DNA from: an uncultured Ignavibacteriota bacterium
GTDB lineage: Bacteria > Bacteroidota > Ignavibacteria > UBA10030 > UBA8401
Direction of reading: 5' to 3'
DNA: 64,000 bases
Assembly (NCBI GenBank): GCA_903861125.1
Contig: CAIOTF010000017.1
Coordinates: 62,001-126,000, forward strand
The translations under genes were made by a program, and so were the position numbers. Of the stretch, positions 1-8,233 are shown piece by piece (the stretch's first letter is position 1; the number at the start of each line of letters is the position of its first letter). Below the pieces are notes generated by a model that was not told the origin of the DNA, did no database searches, and was given only the letters and a program-made list of their open reading frames with translations.

Positions 1-1090
1 CTTTTTGATACCGTTCATTCACAGAAACTACAAGCAAGTTGTGGAATCCCGTTTCGTAATAGGCCCAGACATTCTTCACTTCATGGTGGATCAACCGAGC
101 CAACGGTGCAAGAATCTGTTGCGTTGCATCGCCGATAAACTTGTCTTCCATCGGAGGGATGCCGACAATTGTTGCCGGATAGATCGGATCTTTTCTGCGC
201 GTTGCAGTTTGAATATGGAACACCGGGAATTCTGCTGCATTGGAATAGTGTCCGAAATGATCGCCGAACGGTCCTTCCATTTTTCGTTCGCGCGGCTTGA
301 CGATTCCTTCAAAAATAAACTCCGCATTGGCCGGGACGGCTATATTAAGCGAACGTGCACTGACGAATTCCGTTGGTTTGCCGCGCAAGAAACCGGCGAA
401 CATAGCTTCATCGATCCCTTCGGGAAGTGCAGCTACCGTTGCAAGAAGAAGTGCGGGATCGCTGCCGATGATAAGGGCAACTTCCAACGGCACATTCATT
501 TTTTCCGCAGTGTGATAATGATATCCGCCTCCTTTGCCGATCTGCCAGTGCATTCCGGTGGTCTGGTCGTCGAATTTCTGGATGCGGTACATGCCTATAT
601 TCCGTTTTCCGCTTTTCGGATCATAGGTGATCACTTGCGGAAGCGTAACGAATCGTCCACCGTCTTCGGGCCAGGTCTTCAAAATGGGAAGAGAGGAGAG
701 GTTCGGTTTTTCGATCACCGCCTGCGAGCGTGCAAGCGTAACATTTTTTGGTCTGGAATTATAGATACGGCGGATCATCGCCGATTCTTCAAAAAGAATC
801 TTTGGTGATGGAGGCATTACTTTTTCCGCGAAGGAAATAAGCTGTTCGCCAAGTTCGTCCGGATGTTTTCCGAGTGCCAGTTCTATACGGCGTTCACTTG
901 CTAAAATATTGATGACAAGCGGAAAGTCTGCTCCTTTAACATTTTCGAACAGCAATGCCGGCTTGCCGAGATGCAACGCACGCGTTGCAATTTCGGTAAT
1001 CTCCAAATCGGGATCCACTTCAACTTTTACGCGGTGAAGTTCGCCGTTCTTTTCGAGATGCTTTACAAAATCCTGCAGGTTATCGAACAT
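1..1090 (-). CDS. UbiD-family decarboxylase (menaquinone-type), C-terminus off the window
   Basis: Prenylated-FMN-dependent decarboxylase of the UbiD family. It is cut by the left edge, so 363 residues from the start are visible. The start (MFDNLQDFVKHLEKNGEL), the FAGFLRGKPTEFV stretch and the EGPFGDHFGHYS segment are typical of the family, the last lying in the conserved catalytic region. The ATG at 1090 sits 37 bp downstream of the ubiX stop. UbiX makes the prenyl-FMN cofactor that UbiD needs, and a UbiA prenyltransferase precedes both, so the trio probably carries out late quinone-ring steps. MqnP/MqnM/MqnL of the futalosine route is the likeliest match (inference). Other UbiD substrates cannot be excluded. 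Confidence 0.9.
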   Translation of the reverse strand, partial: MFDNLQDFVKHLEKNGELHRVKVEVDPDLEITEIATRALHLGKPALLFENVKGADFPLVINILASERRIELALGKHPDELGEQLISFAEKVMPPSPKILFEESAMIRRIYNSRPKNVTLARSQAVIEKPNLSSLPILKTWPEDGGRFVTLPQVITYDPKSGKRNIGMYRIQKFDDQTTGMHWQIGKGGGYHYHTAEKMNVPLEVALIIGSDPALLLATVAALPEGIDEAMFAGFLRGKPTEFVSARSLNIAVPANAEFIFEGIVKPRERKMEGPFGDHFGHYSNAAEFPVFHIQTATRRKDPIYPATIVGIPPMEDKFIGDATQQILAPLARLIHHEVKNVWAYYETGFHNLLVVSVNERYQK

Positions 1091-1127
1091 TGTCAGTCTT
1101 GAGTAAAATTATTTTCTATGCTAAACA

Positions 1128-1679
1128 TTATTCAAACTCTTCCGCTCGCCAGCCCTTGCTCCGTTTTTCTCCGATTACGCCGAGAACTTTATCCGTAAAG
1201 GCACCGACATATTCATCAACGCTTTTCGGAACGAAATACAGCGGCGATGAAATCGGCATGATGACTGCGCCGTAACTTGAGAGTTTGCTCAATTGTTCCA
1301 GTGTTAACGTTGACAGCGGTGTCTCGCGTACGCAGATCACCAGTTTATACCGTTCTTTTAATGCGACCTGCGCAGTCCGCGTGATCAGTGAATCGCCGAT
1401 GCCGGACGCGATCTTCCCGATCGTTGATGTGGAACAGGGAAGGATGACATATGCATCGAAAAAGTTTGAACCGGAAGCGATCGGCGCCGTGAGATCCTTA
1501 TCGTCGAACCGGCGTTTCACAAAAGGATCGAGATCGGTCTCGTCCATGTTCAATTCGTCTTTCAGCAACGCTTTGCCCCATTTGCTGACGACGAGGAATT
1601 TATCCGAATCTGATTTTTTAAGAAAATCAAGTGCGTATACTGCGCCGGAACTTCCTGTGATGCCTAAAACTATTTTCAT
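1128..1679 (-). CDS. ubiX: UbiX-type flavin prenyltransferase
   Basis: Predicted to prenylate FMN to make the prFMN cofactor of UbiD decarboxylases. The protein has 183 aa, the normal length. It opens MKIVLGITGSSGAVYA, the flavin-binding loop, and carries the conserved ILPCSTSTIGKIASGIGDSL and VICVRETPLSTLTL segments and the MPISSPLYF C-terminal motif. I chose the ATG at 1679 because it gives the family-standard N-terminus; an in-frame TTG at 1697 would add six residues without a better ribosome site. It lies between ubiA and ubiD on the minus strand with short gaps, so co-transcription is likely. Confidence 0.93.
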   Translation of the reverse strand: MKIVLGITGSSGAVYALDFLKKSDSDKFLVVSKWGKALLKDELNMDETDLDPFVKRRFDDKDLTAPIASGSNFFDAYVILPCSTSTIGKIASGIGDSLITRTAQVALKERYKLVICVRETPLSTLTLEQLSKLSSYGAVIMPISSPLYFVPKSVDEYVGAFTDKVLGVIGEKRSKGWRAEEFE

Positions 1680-1753
1680 AATAAAGCGGGTATTCAATAC
1701 ATGGTGTTAGCTATTAGGAAGAACTTTGGTCAACAGGAACCACCTAATGCCTT

Positions 1754-2638
1754 TTAGATACTCATAAGAATCATAAACAGAACACTGAACCCAACCACAA
1801 TGTTGATCTTAAAAAATGCCAGTTCAACATCTTCCGCTTTATGCTGTTCAAACCAGAGAAGAAATCCGCTCAGCAGCAGGAATGGTAAAGCTATCAAAGC
1901 CTTTAACGAAATCAAAACAAGGGCTAGAAGGACCAAAAATGCCAGAATATGCAGAACTCCGGAAATTTGTAAAGCCTTCTTTTTCCCAAACCGTGAAGGA
2001 AACGAGAATAAACCGGCTTTTTTGTCGAACTCTTCATCAAGGGTAGAATAGATGATGTCAAATCCCGTTGCCCAAAATAGATTGAATAGAGGGAGCAAAA
2101 GAGCTATTCCAATATGTTCTACGGAACCAGTTACCGCAAAGAAACCGCCTAATGGACCCATTGCTAATCCCATACCAACGCCAAAATGTGCAAGAGGCGT
2201 AAACCGTTTTAAATACGGATAGATGATAAAAACAACCAGCGGAATGGGGGAAAGATAGAAGCAAAAATCCGAGATCATTTTCGCCGAGATCAGATACAAC
2301 ACTAATCCAAACAAAAGAACGCCGTAACTTTCTTTTAAGTTCATTGTGCCGCTTGGCAGTTCACGCTTGATTGTGCGGGGATTGTGCTTGTCTATTTCAC
2401 GGTCGATAATGCGATTCAGAGTCATGGCAACAAGTCTTGCGCCGACGGCCGCTGTTAGAACGAGTACCAGTAGTAGAATTCGGGGTCTTTCTTTTGAAGC
2501 CAGGAACACACCGCTATAAATCATTGGAAGCGAGAAGAGCGTATGTTCAATTTTAATAAACGATAGATATTTTTTCAAATTTTCACAGATAGTTGTTAAG
2601 AAATCTTTTAAAGGTACCGAAATTTTGCCGTTTAACAA
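1754..2638 (-). CDS. UbiA-family polyprenyltransferase (4-hydroxybenzoate/MqnP type)
   Basis: Membrane prenyltransferase expected to attach an isoprenoid tail to an aromatic quinone precursor. The first Asp-rich motif is visible as NRIIDREIDKHNPRT and the second as DIIYSTLDEEFDKKAG, both needed for Mg-diphosphate binding; multiple hydrophobic helices follow. The frame opens at a TTG at 2638. A second in-frame TTG at 2578 would start the protein at KKYLSFIKIEHTLFSLP, which matches the usual UbiA N-terminus better; no ATG is available near either. It heads the minus-strand trio with ubiX and ubiD, consistent with menaquinone biosynthesis. Confidence 0.88.
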   Translation of the reverse strand: MLNGKISVPLKDFLTTICENLKKYLSFIKIEHTLFSLPMIYSGVFLASKERPRILLLVLVLTAAVGARLVAMTLNRIIDREIDKHNPRTIKRELPSGTMNLKESYGVLLFGLVLYLISAKMISDFCFYLSPIPLVVFIIYPYLKRFTPLAHFGVGMGLAMGPLGGFFAVTGSVEHIGIALLLPLFNLFWATGFDIIYSTLDEEFDKKAGLFSFPSRFGKKKALQISGVLHILAFLVLLALVLISLKALIALPFLLLSGFLLWFEQHKAEDVELAFFKINIVVGFSVLFMILMSI

Positions 2639-2666
2639 AGGTGATTTTTTGAACAGTGCTCTCTTC

Positions 2667-2697
2667 TTTGTTCACATTCTATAATTTCTTATATTCA
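2667..2697 (+). promoter_or_regulatory. Promoter of the isocitrate dehydrogenase gene (Bacteroidota-type)
   Basis: TTTG at 2667-2670 is followed after 19 bases by TATATTCA at 2690-2697. This is close to the TTTG-N19/20-TAnnTTTG promoter of Bacteroidota. The gene's Shine-Dalgarno sequence and ATG lie about 30 bp further on. The same TATATTCA element recurs upstream of prfC and the enoyl-CoA hydratase in this window. Confidence 0.45.
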
Positions 2698-2723
2698 TTA
2701 AAATTTTGAATAAGAGGAGACGA

Positions 2724-3740
2724 ATGCACAATATTACACTCATTCCGGGAGATGGAATAGGTCCGAGTATTACGGAAGCAACAGTTCGTGTTATCGAAGC
2801 GACCGGTGTTGATATCCGGTGGGATGAACAATATGCCGGAATGGCGGGAATTGAAAAGCATAAGGATCCTATTCCGGAGCAGACAATAGCTTCATTATCG
2901 CTGAACAAAGTGGCATTGAAAGGTCCGTTGACAACGCAGTTGGGAAAAGGATTCCGCAGCGTGAATGTTGCGTTGCGTAAAGAATTTGACCTTTATGTGA
3001 ATCTGCGTCCTGCTAAATCGTTCGAAGGTGTACCGTCACGGTACGCCGATGTTGATATCGTGATGTTCCGCGAGAACATCGAAGAATTTTATTCGGGGAT
3101 CGAGCATTACATTGATGCGCAAAAGAGTGCCGCAGAGACGATTGGCATTATTACACGATACGGCAGTGAGCGTATAGTGCGTGCAGCATTTGATTATGCG
3201 CGAAAGTTCAACCGGAAGAAAGTTTCGATCGTTCATAAAGCGAATATTATGAAATTCACCGGAGGCCTTTTTCTTGAAGTGGCGAAAAAGGTTGCGGAAG
3301 AATTTCCGGAAATACAATGCAACGACGTTATTATCGACAATATGGCGATGCAGCTTGTGCTGAATCCGAATCAATATGATGTGATCGTTACAACAAATTT
3401 ATTCGGCGACATTCTTTCCGATCTCTGCTCGGGTTTGGTTGGCGGACTTGGTGTTGCTCCCGGTGCAAATATCGGCAGGGATGCGGCGATATTCGAAGCT
3501 GTCCACGGCAGTGCACCCGATATCGCAGGAAAGGATATTGCGAATCCATCCGCATTGATCCTTGCGTCGGCAATGATGCTGGATCATATTGGAGAACACG
3601 CTGCTGCAGAAAAAATCTATAAAGCAATTCGCGAAACATTGAGAAATCCCAAAGAAGTGACGAAGGATCTGAATCCGGCATCAAACGTGGGAACGAAACA
3701 GTTCGCTGAATTTATTGTTCAGCACATCAAATCAAATTAA
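2724..3740 (+). CDS. NAD-dependent isocitrate dehydrogenase (isocitrate/isopropylmalate family)
   Basis: Oxidative decarboxylation of isocitrate to 2-oxoglutarate in the TCA cycle. The protein has 338 aa. Its N-terminus ITLIPGDGIGPSI, the FRENIEEFYSGIEHYI substrate loop and the VIVTTNLFGDILSDLCSGLV motif match the short NAD-type enzymes. So does the coenzyme region EAVHGSAPDIAGKDIANPSA. Isopropylmalate dehydrogenase is less likely because no leu genes are nearby and the substrate loop is of the isocitrate type. The ATG at 2724 is chosen because AGAGGAG lies just upstream; an upstream in-frame TTG at 2706 lacks one. It appears to be a single-gene unit. Confidence 0.9.
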   Translation: MHNITLIPGDGIGPSITEATVRVIEATGVDIRWDEQYAGMAGIEKHKDPIPEQTIASLSLNKVALKGPLTTQLGKGFRSVNVALRKEFDLYVNLRPAKSFEGVPSRYADVDIVMFRENIEEFYSGIEHYIDAQKSAAETIGIITRYGSERIVRAAFDYARKFNRKKVSIVHKANIMKFTGGLFLEVAKKVAEEFPEIQCNDVIIDNMAMQLVLNPNQYDVIVTTNLFGDILSDLCSGLVGGLGVAPGANIGRDAAIFEAVHGSAPDIAGKDIANPSALILASAMMLDHIGEHAAAEKIYKAIRETLRNPKEVTKDLNPASNVGTKQFAEFIVQHIKSN

Positions 3741-3789
3741 ACAATCACTCAGCAAACACACGCTACGGTAGAACTGCAATACGACAATA

Positions 3790-4794
3790 ATGAACATTGG
3801 TAAAATACATATTGATCGCCCGTTGATCCTTGCCCCAATGGAAGATGTTACGGATATGCCATTCCGTTTGGTCTGTAAAAAACTGGGCGCAGATATCATG
3901 TATTCTGAATTTGTCAATTCGGATGGATTGGTACGCAACAACAAAAAAACGTTTGAAAAGATGAAGTTCCTTGAAGAAGAACGAGTATTCGGAATTCAGC
4001 TTTACGGTGGTGATGAAAATGCCATGGAAGGGGCTGCAGAAATGGCGGATACGCTCAATCCGGATCTGATCGACATCAACTGCGGATGCTGGGTGAAAAA
4101 AGTTGCCGGCCGGGGAGCAGGGGCAGGATTGTTGAAAGATCTTCCGCGTATGGAACGCATTGTTGCGAATGTGGTAAAATCAACCCGGCTTCCGGTAACG
4201 GTAAAGACGCGTCTGGGCTGGGATGAAAATTCGATCAAGATAGTTGAAGTTGCAAAGATGCTGGAAGGTATTGGAGTGCAGGGCCTTACGGTTCATTGCC
4301 GTACGCGATCGCAGGGACACAGTGGTGACCCTGATTATTCCTGGATTTCCAAAGTGAAGCAGGCGGTGAGTATGCCGGTTTTTATAAACGGCAGCCTGGT
4401 CGAACCGAAACAGATCAAAGAAGTATTCGAAGATACCGGATGCGACGGTGTGATGATCGGACGGGGAGCGATCGATAATCCCTGGATCTTTGCCGATACG
4501 AAACATTATTTTGCAACTGGAGAACTTACACCAAAACGGACCCTTGCAGAACGGATTGATAAATGTGTTGAGCTGCTCACACTTTCCGTTGAGTATAAGG
4601 GTGAAAAACGTGCCGTGACTGAAATGCGGAAATTCTACATCGGATATTTGAAAGGTGAGCCGAATGCGGCAAAACTACGGAATCATTTAATGCATTTTTT
4701 CGAGGCTGCTCCGATCGTCGATATTCTTTATTCCGTAAAAGAAAAAGGCTTAATCGATGATGAAAGATTTCCACACGTGCAATCTGCCGCTTGA
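3790..4794 (+). CDS. tRNA-dihydrouridine synthase (DusB-like)
   Basis: FMN enzyme that reduces uridine to dihydrouridine in tRNA. The protein has 334 aa. It opens with LILAPMEDVTDMPFR (the FMN-binding start of the barrel), followed by INCGCWVKKV with the catalytic cysteine, then VTVKTRLGWDE, TVHCRTRSQGHSG and GVMIGRGAIDNPW. The catalytic Cys (residue 100) is followed by Trp instead of the usual Pro, while the rest of the active-site loop with the downstream GAGAGLL is intact. The gene follows the isocitrate dehydrogenase by about 50 bp and may be read through from it. No strong ribosome site is visible. Confidence 0.92.
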   Translation: MNIGKIHIDRPLILAPMEDVTDMPFRLVCKKLGADIMYSEFVNSDGLVRNNKKTFEKMKFLEEERVFGIQLYGGDENAMEGAAEMADTLNPDLIDINCGCWVKKVAGRGAGAGLLKDLPRMERIVANVVKSTRLPVTVKTRLGWDENSIKIVEVAKMLEGIGVQGLTVHCRTRSQGHSGDPDYSWISKVKQAVSMPVFINGSLVEPKQIKEVFEDTGCDGVMIGRGAIDNPWIFADTKHYFATGELTPKRTLAERIDKCVELLTLSVEYKGEKRAVTEMRKFYIGYLKGEPNAAKLRNHLMHFFEAAPIVDILYSVKEKGLIDDERFPHVQSAA

Positions 4795-4903
4795 TTTATA
4801 CTGAATCCATCATCTGAAATATGCGGATTGAAATTTCCGGCTTGCACTTTCCTGTAAACTTCCTTATCTATTATGGAATTCCCGCACTAATTTAAGGTAG
4901 GTA

Positions 4904-5542
4904 ATGATCGCTTTTGCTGTCGGTTTAATTATCGGTTATGTTACAACGATACCCATAGGTCCGATCAATCTTGCCGTTGTCATGAAGGCTTTGCGGAACC
5001 ATACAGCGCAGGCATTGATGATAGGGGCCGGTTCTGCATTGATGGATGTTTTGTATTGTGCCGCCGCTGTCTTCGGCATTGGTTCTCTTGTCTCAGATCC
5101 GACGATAGATTCTATCTTTCGTGTGTCGACATTTGCGATTTTTTTTGTCTATGGATTAAAGACAACCTTCGGGAAACTTCCCGAGACGCATTTCCAGCCG
5201 AATGATGAGGATGTACCGGGATTTAAACGGTATTTTATTCTTGGAATGGCAATGTATTTTTCCAATCCCTCTTTTTTCGCGTATTGGATCACCATCGGCG
5301 GCATAGTTCATGGCTATCGTGTCATTGAACCAACTTTGATTGATAATACGCTGTTTGCCGTCGGAACGGGTGTAGGTGTTACGGCGTGGTTCTTTACGCT
5401 GGTGGAACTGGTAGAACGGCAAAAAATGAAATTTGAAATTGATCGGATCAGAAAGATCACGCGATTTTTCGGTATGATTCTGCTTACTGTCAGTGCAGTG
5501 TTAGGGTGGAATCTTTTTAAGGAATTTTGGCTTAACCGGTGA
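4904..5542 (+). CDS. LysE/RhtB-family amino-acid exporter
   Basis: Inner-membrane exporter of the LysE superfamily, 212 aa with about six hydrophobic helices. The N-terminus contains GYVTTIPIGPINLAVVMKA, the conserved PGP-like motif region of the family, and ends with a hydrophobic segment before the C-terminal FKEFWLNR. The substrate cannot be read from sequence. The ATG at 4904 follows AAGGTAGG at good spacing. It stands alone on the plus strand, convergent with acs. Confidence 0.8.
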   Translation: MIAFAVGLIIGYVTTIPIGPINLAVVMKALRNHTAQALMIGAGSALMDVLYCAAAVFGIGSLVSDPTIDSIFRVSTFAIFFVYGLKTTFGKLPETHFQPNDEDVPGFKRYFILGMAMYFSNPSFFAYWITIGGIVHGYRVIEPTLIDNTLFAVGTGVGVTAWFFTLVELVERQKMKFEIDRIRKITRFFGMILLTVSAVLGWNLFKEFWLNR

Positions 5543-5570
5543 TGTGTGACTCGGGATCATGGGTCATAAA

Positions 5571-5626
5571 ATAAAAAACCGTGCGAAAGTGTTATCAGAA
5601 AGAAAAGATAAAAACCTTCGCACGGT
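5571..5626 (-). terminator. Rho-independent terminator of acs
   Basis: A perfect 10-bp stem (5578-5587 with 5617-5626, core CCGTGCGAA/TTCGCACGG) encloses a 29-nt loop. On the minus strand it is followed by a T run (5573-5577). It lies 17 bp past the acs stop. Confidence 0.7.
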
Positions 5627-5642
5627 ATAATAGCAGTCGATC

Positions 5643-7553
5643 CTACTCTTCCAACGTTGAAATATCTCCTTCGCTCATTCCTTGCGCACGTGCTTTAAGC
5701 ACCCTCCTCATAATTTTGCCGCTTCTTGTTTTTGGCAGAGAAGTGACAAATTCGATTTTTTCCGGTTTTGCAATCGGACCAAGTTCATGAGAAATATGTT
5801 TACGCAGATCTTCCACAAGTGCTTCGTTAGCCTCATTTCCTGCTTTTAATATCAGATAGGCGTGGATCGCCATTCCTTTAATTTCATGCGGAAGTCCGAT
5901 AACTGCGGCTTCGGCAACCGAGTGATGTGTAATAAATGCTGATTCGATCTCTGCCGTGCCCAGGCGGTAGCCGCTTACTTTAATAACATCGTCAACACGG
6001 CCGATCACCCAGAAATATCCGTCTTTATCTTTTCTCGCAGAATCACCCGCAAAATAATATCCGGGATAAGTACTCCAATATGTTTTTACATACCGTTCCG
6101 GATCTTTGAAAATGGTTCTCATCATTGCAGGCCATGGATTTTTCAGTATAAGGAATCCTTCTTCACCGGGAGCAACAGATTTTCCCTCGGCATTCACTAC
6201 ATCGGCATCAATTCCAGGGAACGGTTTCGTTGCGGAACCCGGTTTTAAAGGCTGTGCCGGCATCGGGGCCATCATGAACATGCCAGTTTCGGTTTGCCAC
6301 CATGTATCCATAATCGGACATTTTTCTTTTCCAATAACTTTATAGAACCAGCGCCATGCTTCCGGATTAATCGGTTCGCCAACGCTCCCCAGCAAGCGAA
6401 GGGAAGAGAGATCATGGCGATTTGCCCACGATTCGCCGAAACGCATTAAACCACGAATAGCAGTCGGAGTGGAATAGAAGATCGTTACCCCATATTTTTC
6501 GATGATGGACCACCAGCGATCCGGATACGGATACGTCGGCGCACCTTCATACATGACCGATGTTGCTCCTGCAATCAGCGGTCCATACACGATATACGAA
6601 TGTCCGGTGATCCATCCCGGATCGGCCGTGCACCACCAGCGGTCTTCTTCCTTCAAGTCGAACACATCTTTGAGCGTTGCGTGAACGCCTACGGAATATC
6701 CACCGTGTGTGTGCAGAATCGCCTTTGGTTTTCCGGTGGTTCCCGAAGTATATAAAATGAACAGCGGATCTTCGGCATCCATCTCGACCGTTTCACACTT
6801 CACTCCATTTTTTGAAATCGGCAGCGTCATTAGTTCGTGATACCAGAAATCGCGTCCCTGCTCCATCATAACATCGATACCAAGATGTTTAATGACGACA
6901 ACGTGCTCCGGAGCCCCGCTGCGCTGCAACGCTTCGTCAACGATCTTTTTCAGTTCAATCTTTTTTCCGTTCATATTTCCGCCGTCGGCGGTGATAACAA
7001 CTTTCGAACCGCTGTCTTCGATCCTGCCATGCAGCGCTTCTACGGAAAATCCTCCATACACGACCGAGTGCACAGCACCTATCTTTGCAGTTGCCAGCAT
7101 AGCGATCACCGTTTCGGGAATTCGGGGCATATAGATCGTTACAAGATCGCCCTTAATAACTCCCATACTTTTTAGGACGTTGGCAAACTTGCATACTTCG
7201 CGATTCAATGCATGATACGAGAATGTCCGGACCTCACCTTTTTCGCCTTCCCATATCAGTGCCAGTTTATTTCTTTTCCAGGTCTTTACATGGCGGTCCA
7301 ACGCGTTCAGAACAATATTGGTCTTGCCACCGGTGAACCATTTGTAGAAAGGTTTATTCGAGTCATCCAGAACTGTATCCCATTTTTTGTACCAATCCAA
7401 TTCCTCAGCACGCTTTGCCCAATAGGCTTGAATATCCTTTGCAGCCTCCAAGCGTGCCGCTTCGGGATCTTTGACGTTTGCCTGAGCAATTATTTCAGGG
7501 GAGGGATGGTAAAAATCGCTTGTGTTCTGTACGATCGGTTTTTCTTCCTTCAT
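5643..7553 (-). CDS. acs: Acetyl-CoA synthetase (AMP-forming)
   Basis: Activates acetate to acetyl-CoA through acetyl-AMP. The protein has 636 aa, close to the usual ~650. Motifs in order: WYKKWDTVL at the N-terminus, YGGFSVEAL, the adenylation signature ILYTSGTTGKPKAI, the VGEPINPEAWRW loop, DTWWQTETGM and, near residue 610, KTRSGKIMRR with the lysine that acetylation silences in known Acs enzymes. The ATG at 7553 follows AAGGA. It is a single gene ending in its own hairpin terminator. Together with acetate kinase at 20-21 kb it indicates both high- and low-affinity acetate metabolism. Confidence 0.97.
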   Translation of the reverse strand: MKEEKPIVQNTSDFYHPSPEIIAQANVKDPEAARLEAAKDIQAYWAKRAEELDWYKKWDTVLDDSNKPFYKWFTGGKTNIVLNALDRHVKTWKRNKLALIWEGEKGEVRTFSYHALNREVCKFANVLKSMGVIKGDLVTIYMPRIPETVIAMLATAKIGAVHSVVYGGFSVEALHGRIEDSGSKVVITADGGNMNGKKIELKKIVDEALQRSGAPEHVVVIKHLGIDVMMEQGRDFWYHELMTLPISKNGVKCETVEMDAEDPLFILYTSGTTGKPKAILHTHGGYSVGVHATLKDVFDLKEEDRWWCTADPGWITGHSYIVYGPLIAGATSVMYEGAPTYPYPDRWWSIIEKYGVTIFYSTPTAIRGLMRFGESWANRHDLSSLRLLGSVGEPINPEAWRWFYKVIGKEKCPIMDTWWQTETGMFMMAPMPAQPLKPGSATKPFPGIDADVVNAEGKSVAPGEEGFLILKNPWPAMMRTIFKDPERYVKTYWSTYPGYYFAGDSARKDKDGYFWVIGRVDDVIKVSGYRLGTAEIESAFITHHSVAEAAVIGLPHEIKGMAIHAYLILKAGNEANEALVEDLRKHISHELGPIAKPEKIEFVTSLPKTRSGKIMRRVLKARAQGMSEGDISTLEE

Positions 7554-7662
7554 GTAAAGTATTCCTTATAATAGATTGAAAGTGAAATTGATCAGTCCAA
7601 AAGTTTTGAAATAATACGTAAGAGCATTGAATATTGCAAGGAAAGAGGACTACTAATTTTGT

Positions 7663-7702
7663 AAAAAGAAACGCCGCTACCCCGGAAAGGGATAGCGGCG
7701 TT
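7663..7702 (-). terminator. Rho-independent terminator of the heavy-metal-binding gene
   Basis: A 10-bp stem (7670-7679 with 7693-7702, AACGCCGCTA/TAGCGGCGTT) has a 13-nt GC-rich loop. On the minus strand it runs into TTTCTTTTTAC. It lies 25 bp past the stop of the gene at 7728-8102. Confidence 0.75.
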
Positions 7703-7727
7703 CATTATTTCCATACTATGATTTGAA

Positions 7728-8102
7728 CTATTTTGGGCAGGATGCTCCGTCTTCACCCGCACAACCCACTTCGCAATTCTCTTCTTCGGTTTTAGACTGC
7801 TTTTTCATTTTGGTCTTCGGTGCAGCTGTTCCTTCATTGGCAGTAAAGCCGGCATCGCTGACAGCTTTGATCAATACAGCAGTGTTAACCTTTGCACTGG
7901 CAAACATAACGGTTGCTTTATTGTTTTTAAGATCCACTTTTGCTTCCTTAACGCCTTTAACGCTTTTCAATGCTTTTTCCACAGTGCTCACACACGATTG
8001 GCATGTCATGCCTGTGATATTCAACGAAACGGACTTTGTTTTATCCGCCGAGAAAAGAGAAAATGTGAAAGCGAGGGTGAAGAACAAAATCATGTATTTC
8101 AT
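7728..8102 (-). CDS. Secreted heavy-metal-associated (HMA/MerP-like) protein
   Basis: Small metal-binding protein of 124 aa. It begins with a signal peptide (MKYMILFFTLAFTFSLFS), so it is probably periplasmic. A single HMA domain spans about residues 24-90, with the metal site GMTCQSC (C34, C37). The tail is Lys/Glu-rich and adds three more cysteines (ENCEVGCAG and ASCPK), an unusual extension that could form a second metal site. AAGGAG precedes the ATG. Copper or mercury binding are both plausible; no transporter or ATPase gene is adjacent, so its partner is unknown. Confidence 0.85.
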   Translation of the reverse strand: MKYMILFFTLAFTFSLFSADKTKSVSLNITGMTCQSCVSTVEKALKSVKGVKEAKVDLKNNKATVMFASAKVNTAVLIKAVSDAGFTANEGTAAPKTKMKKQSKTEEENCEVGCAGEDGASCPK

Positions 8103-8233
8103 AAGTACTCCTTGATTAATGGTTGATGATAAAAAATATTACGTGTGTCAAAAATTCATTCGGCTCAGCCGCTGTAAAACAAATGCTTTCCTTTGAAGAA
8201 CGGATATTCGTCCGTGTAAGTTCCTTTGCCGTG

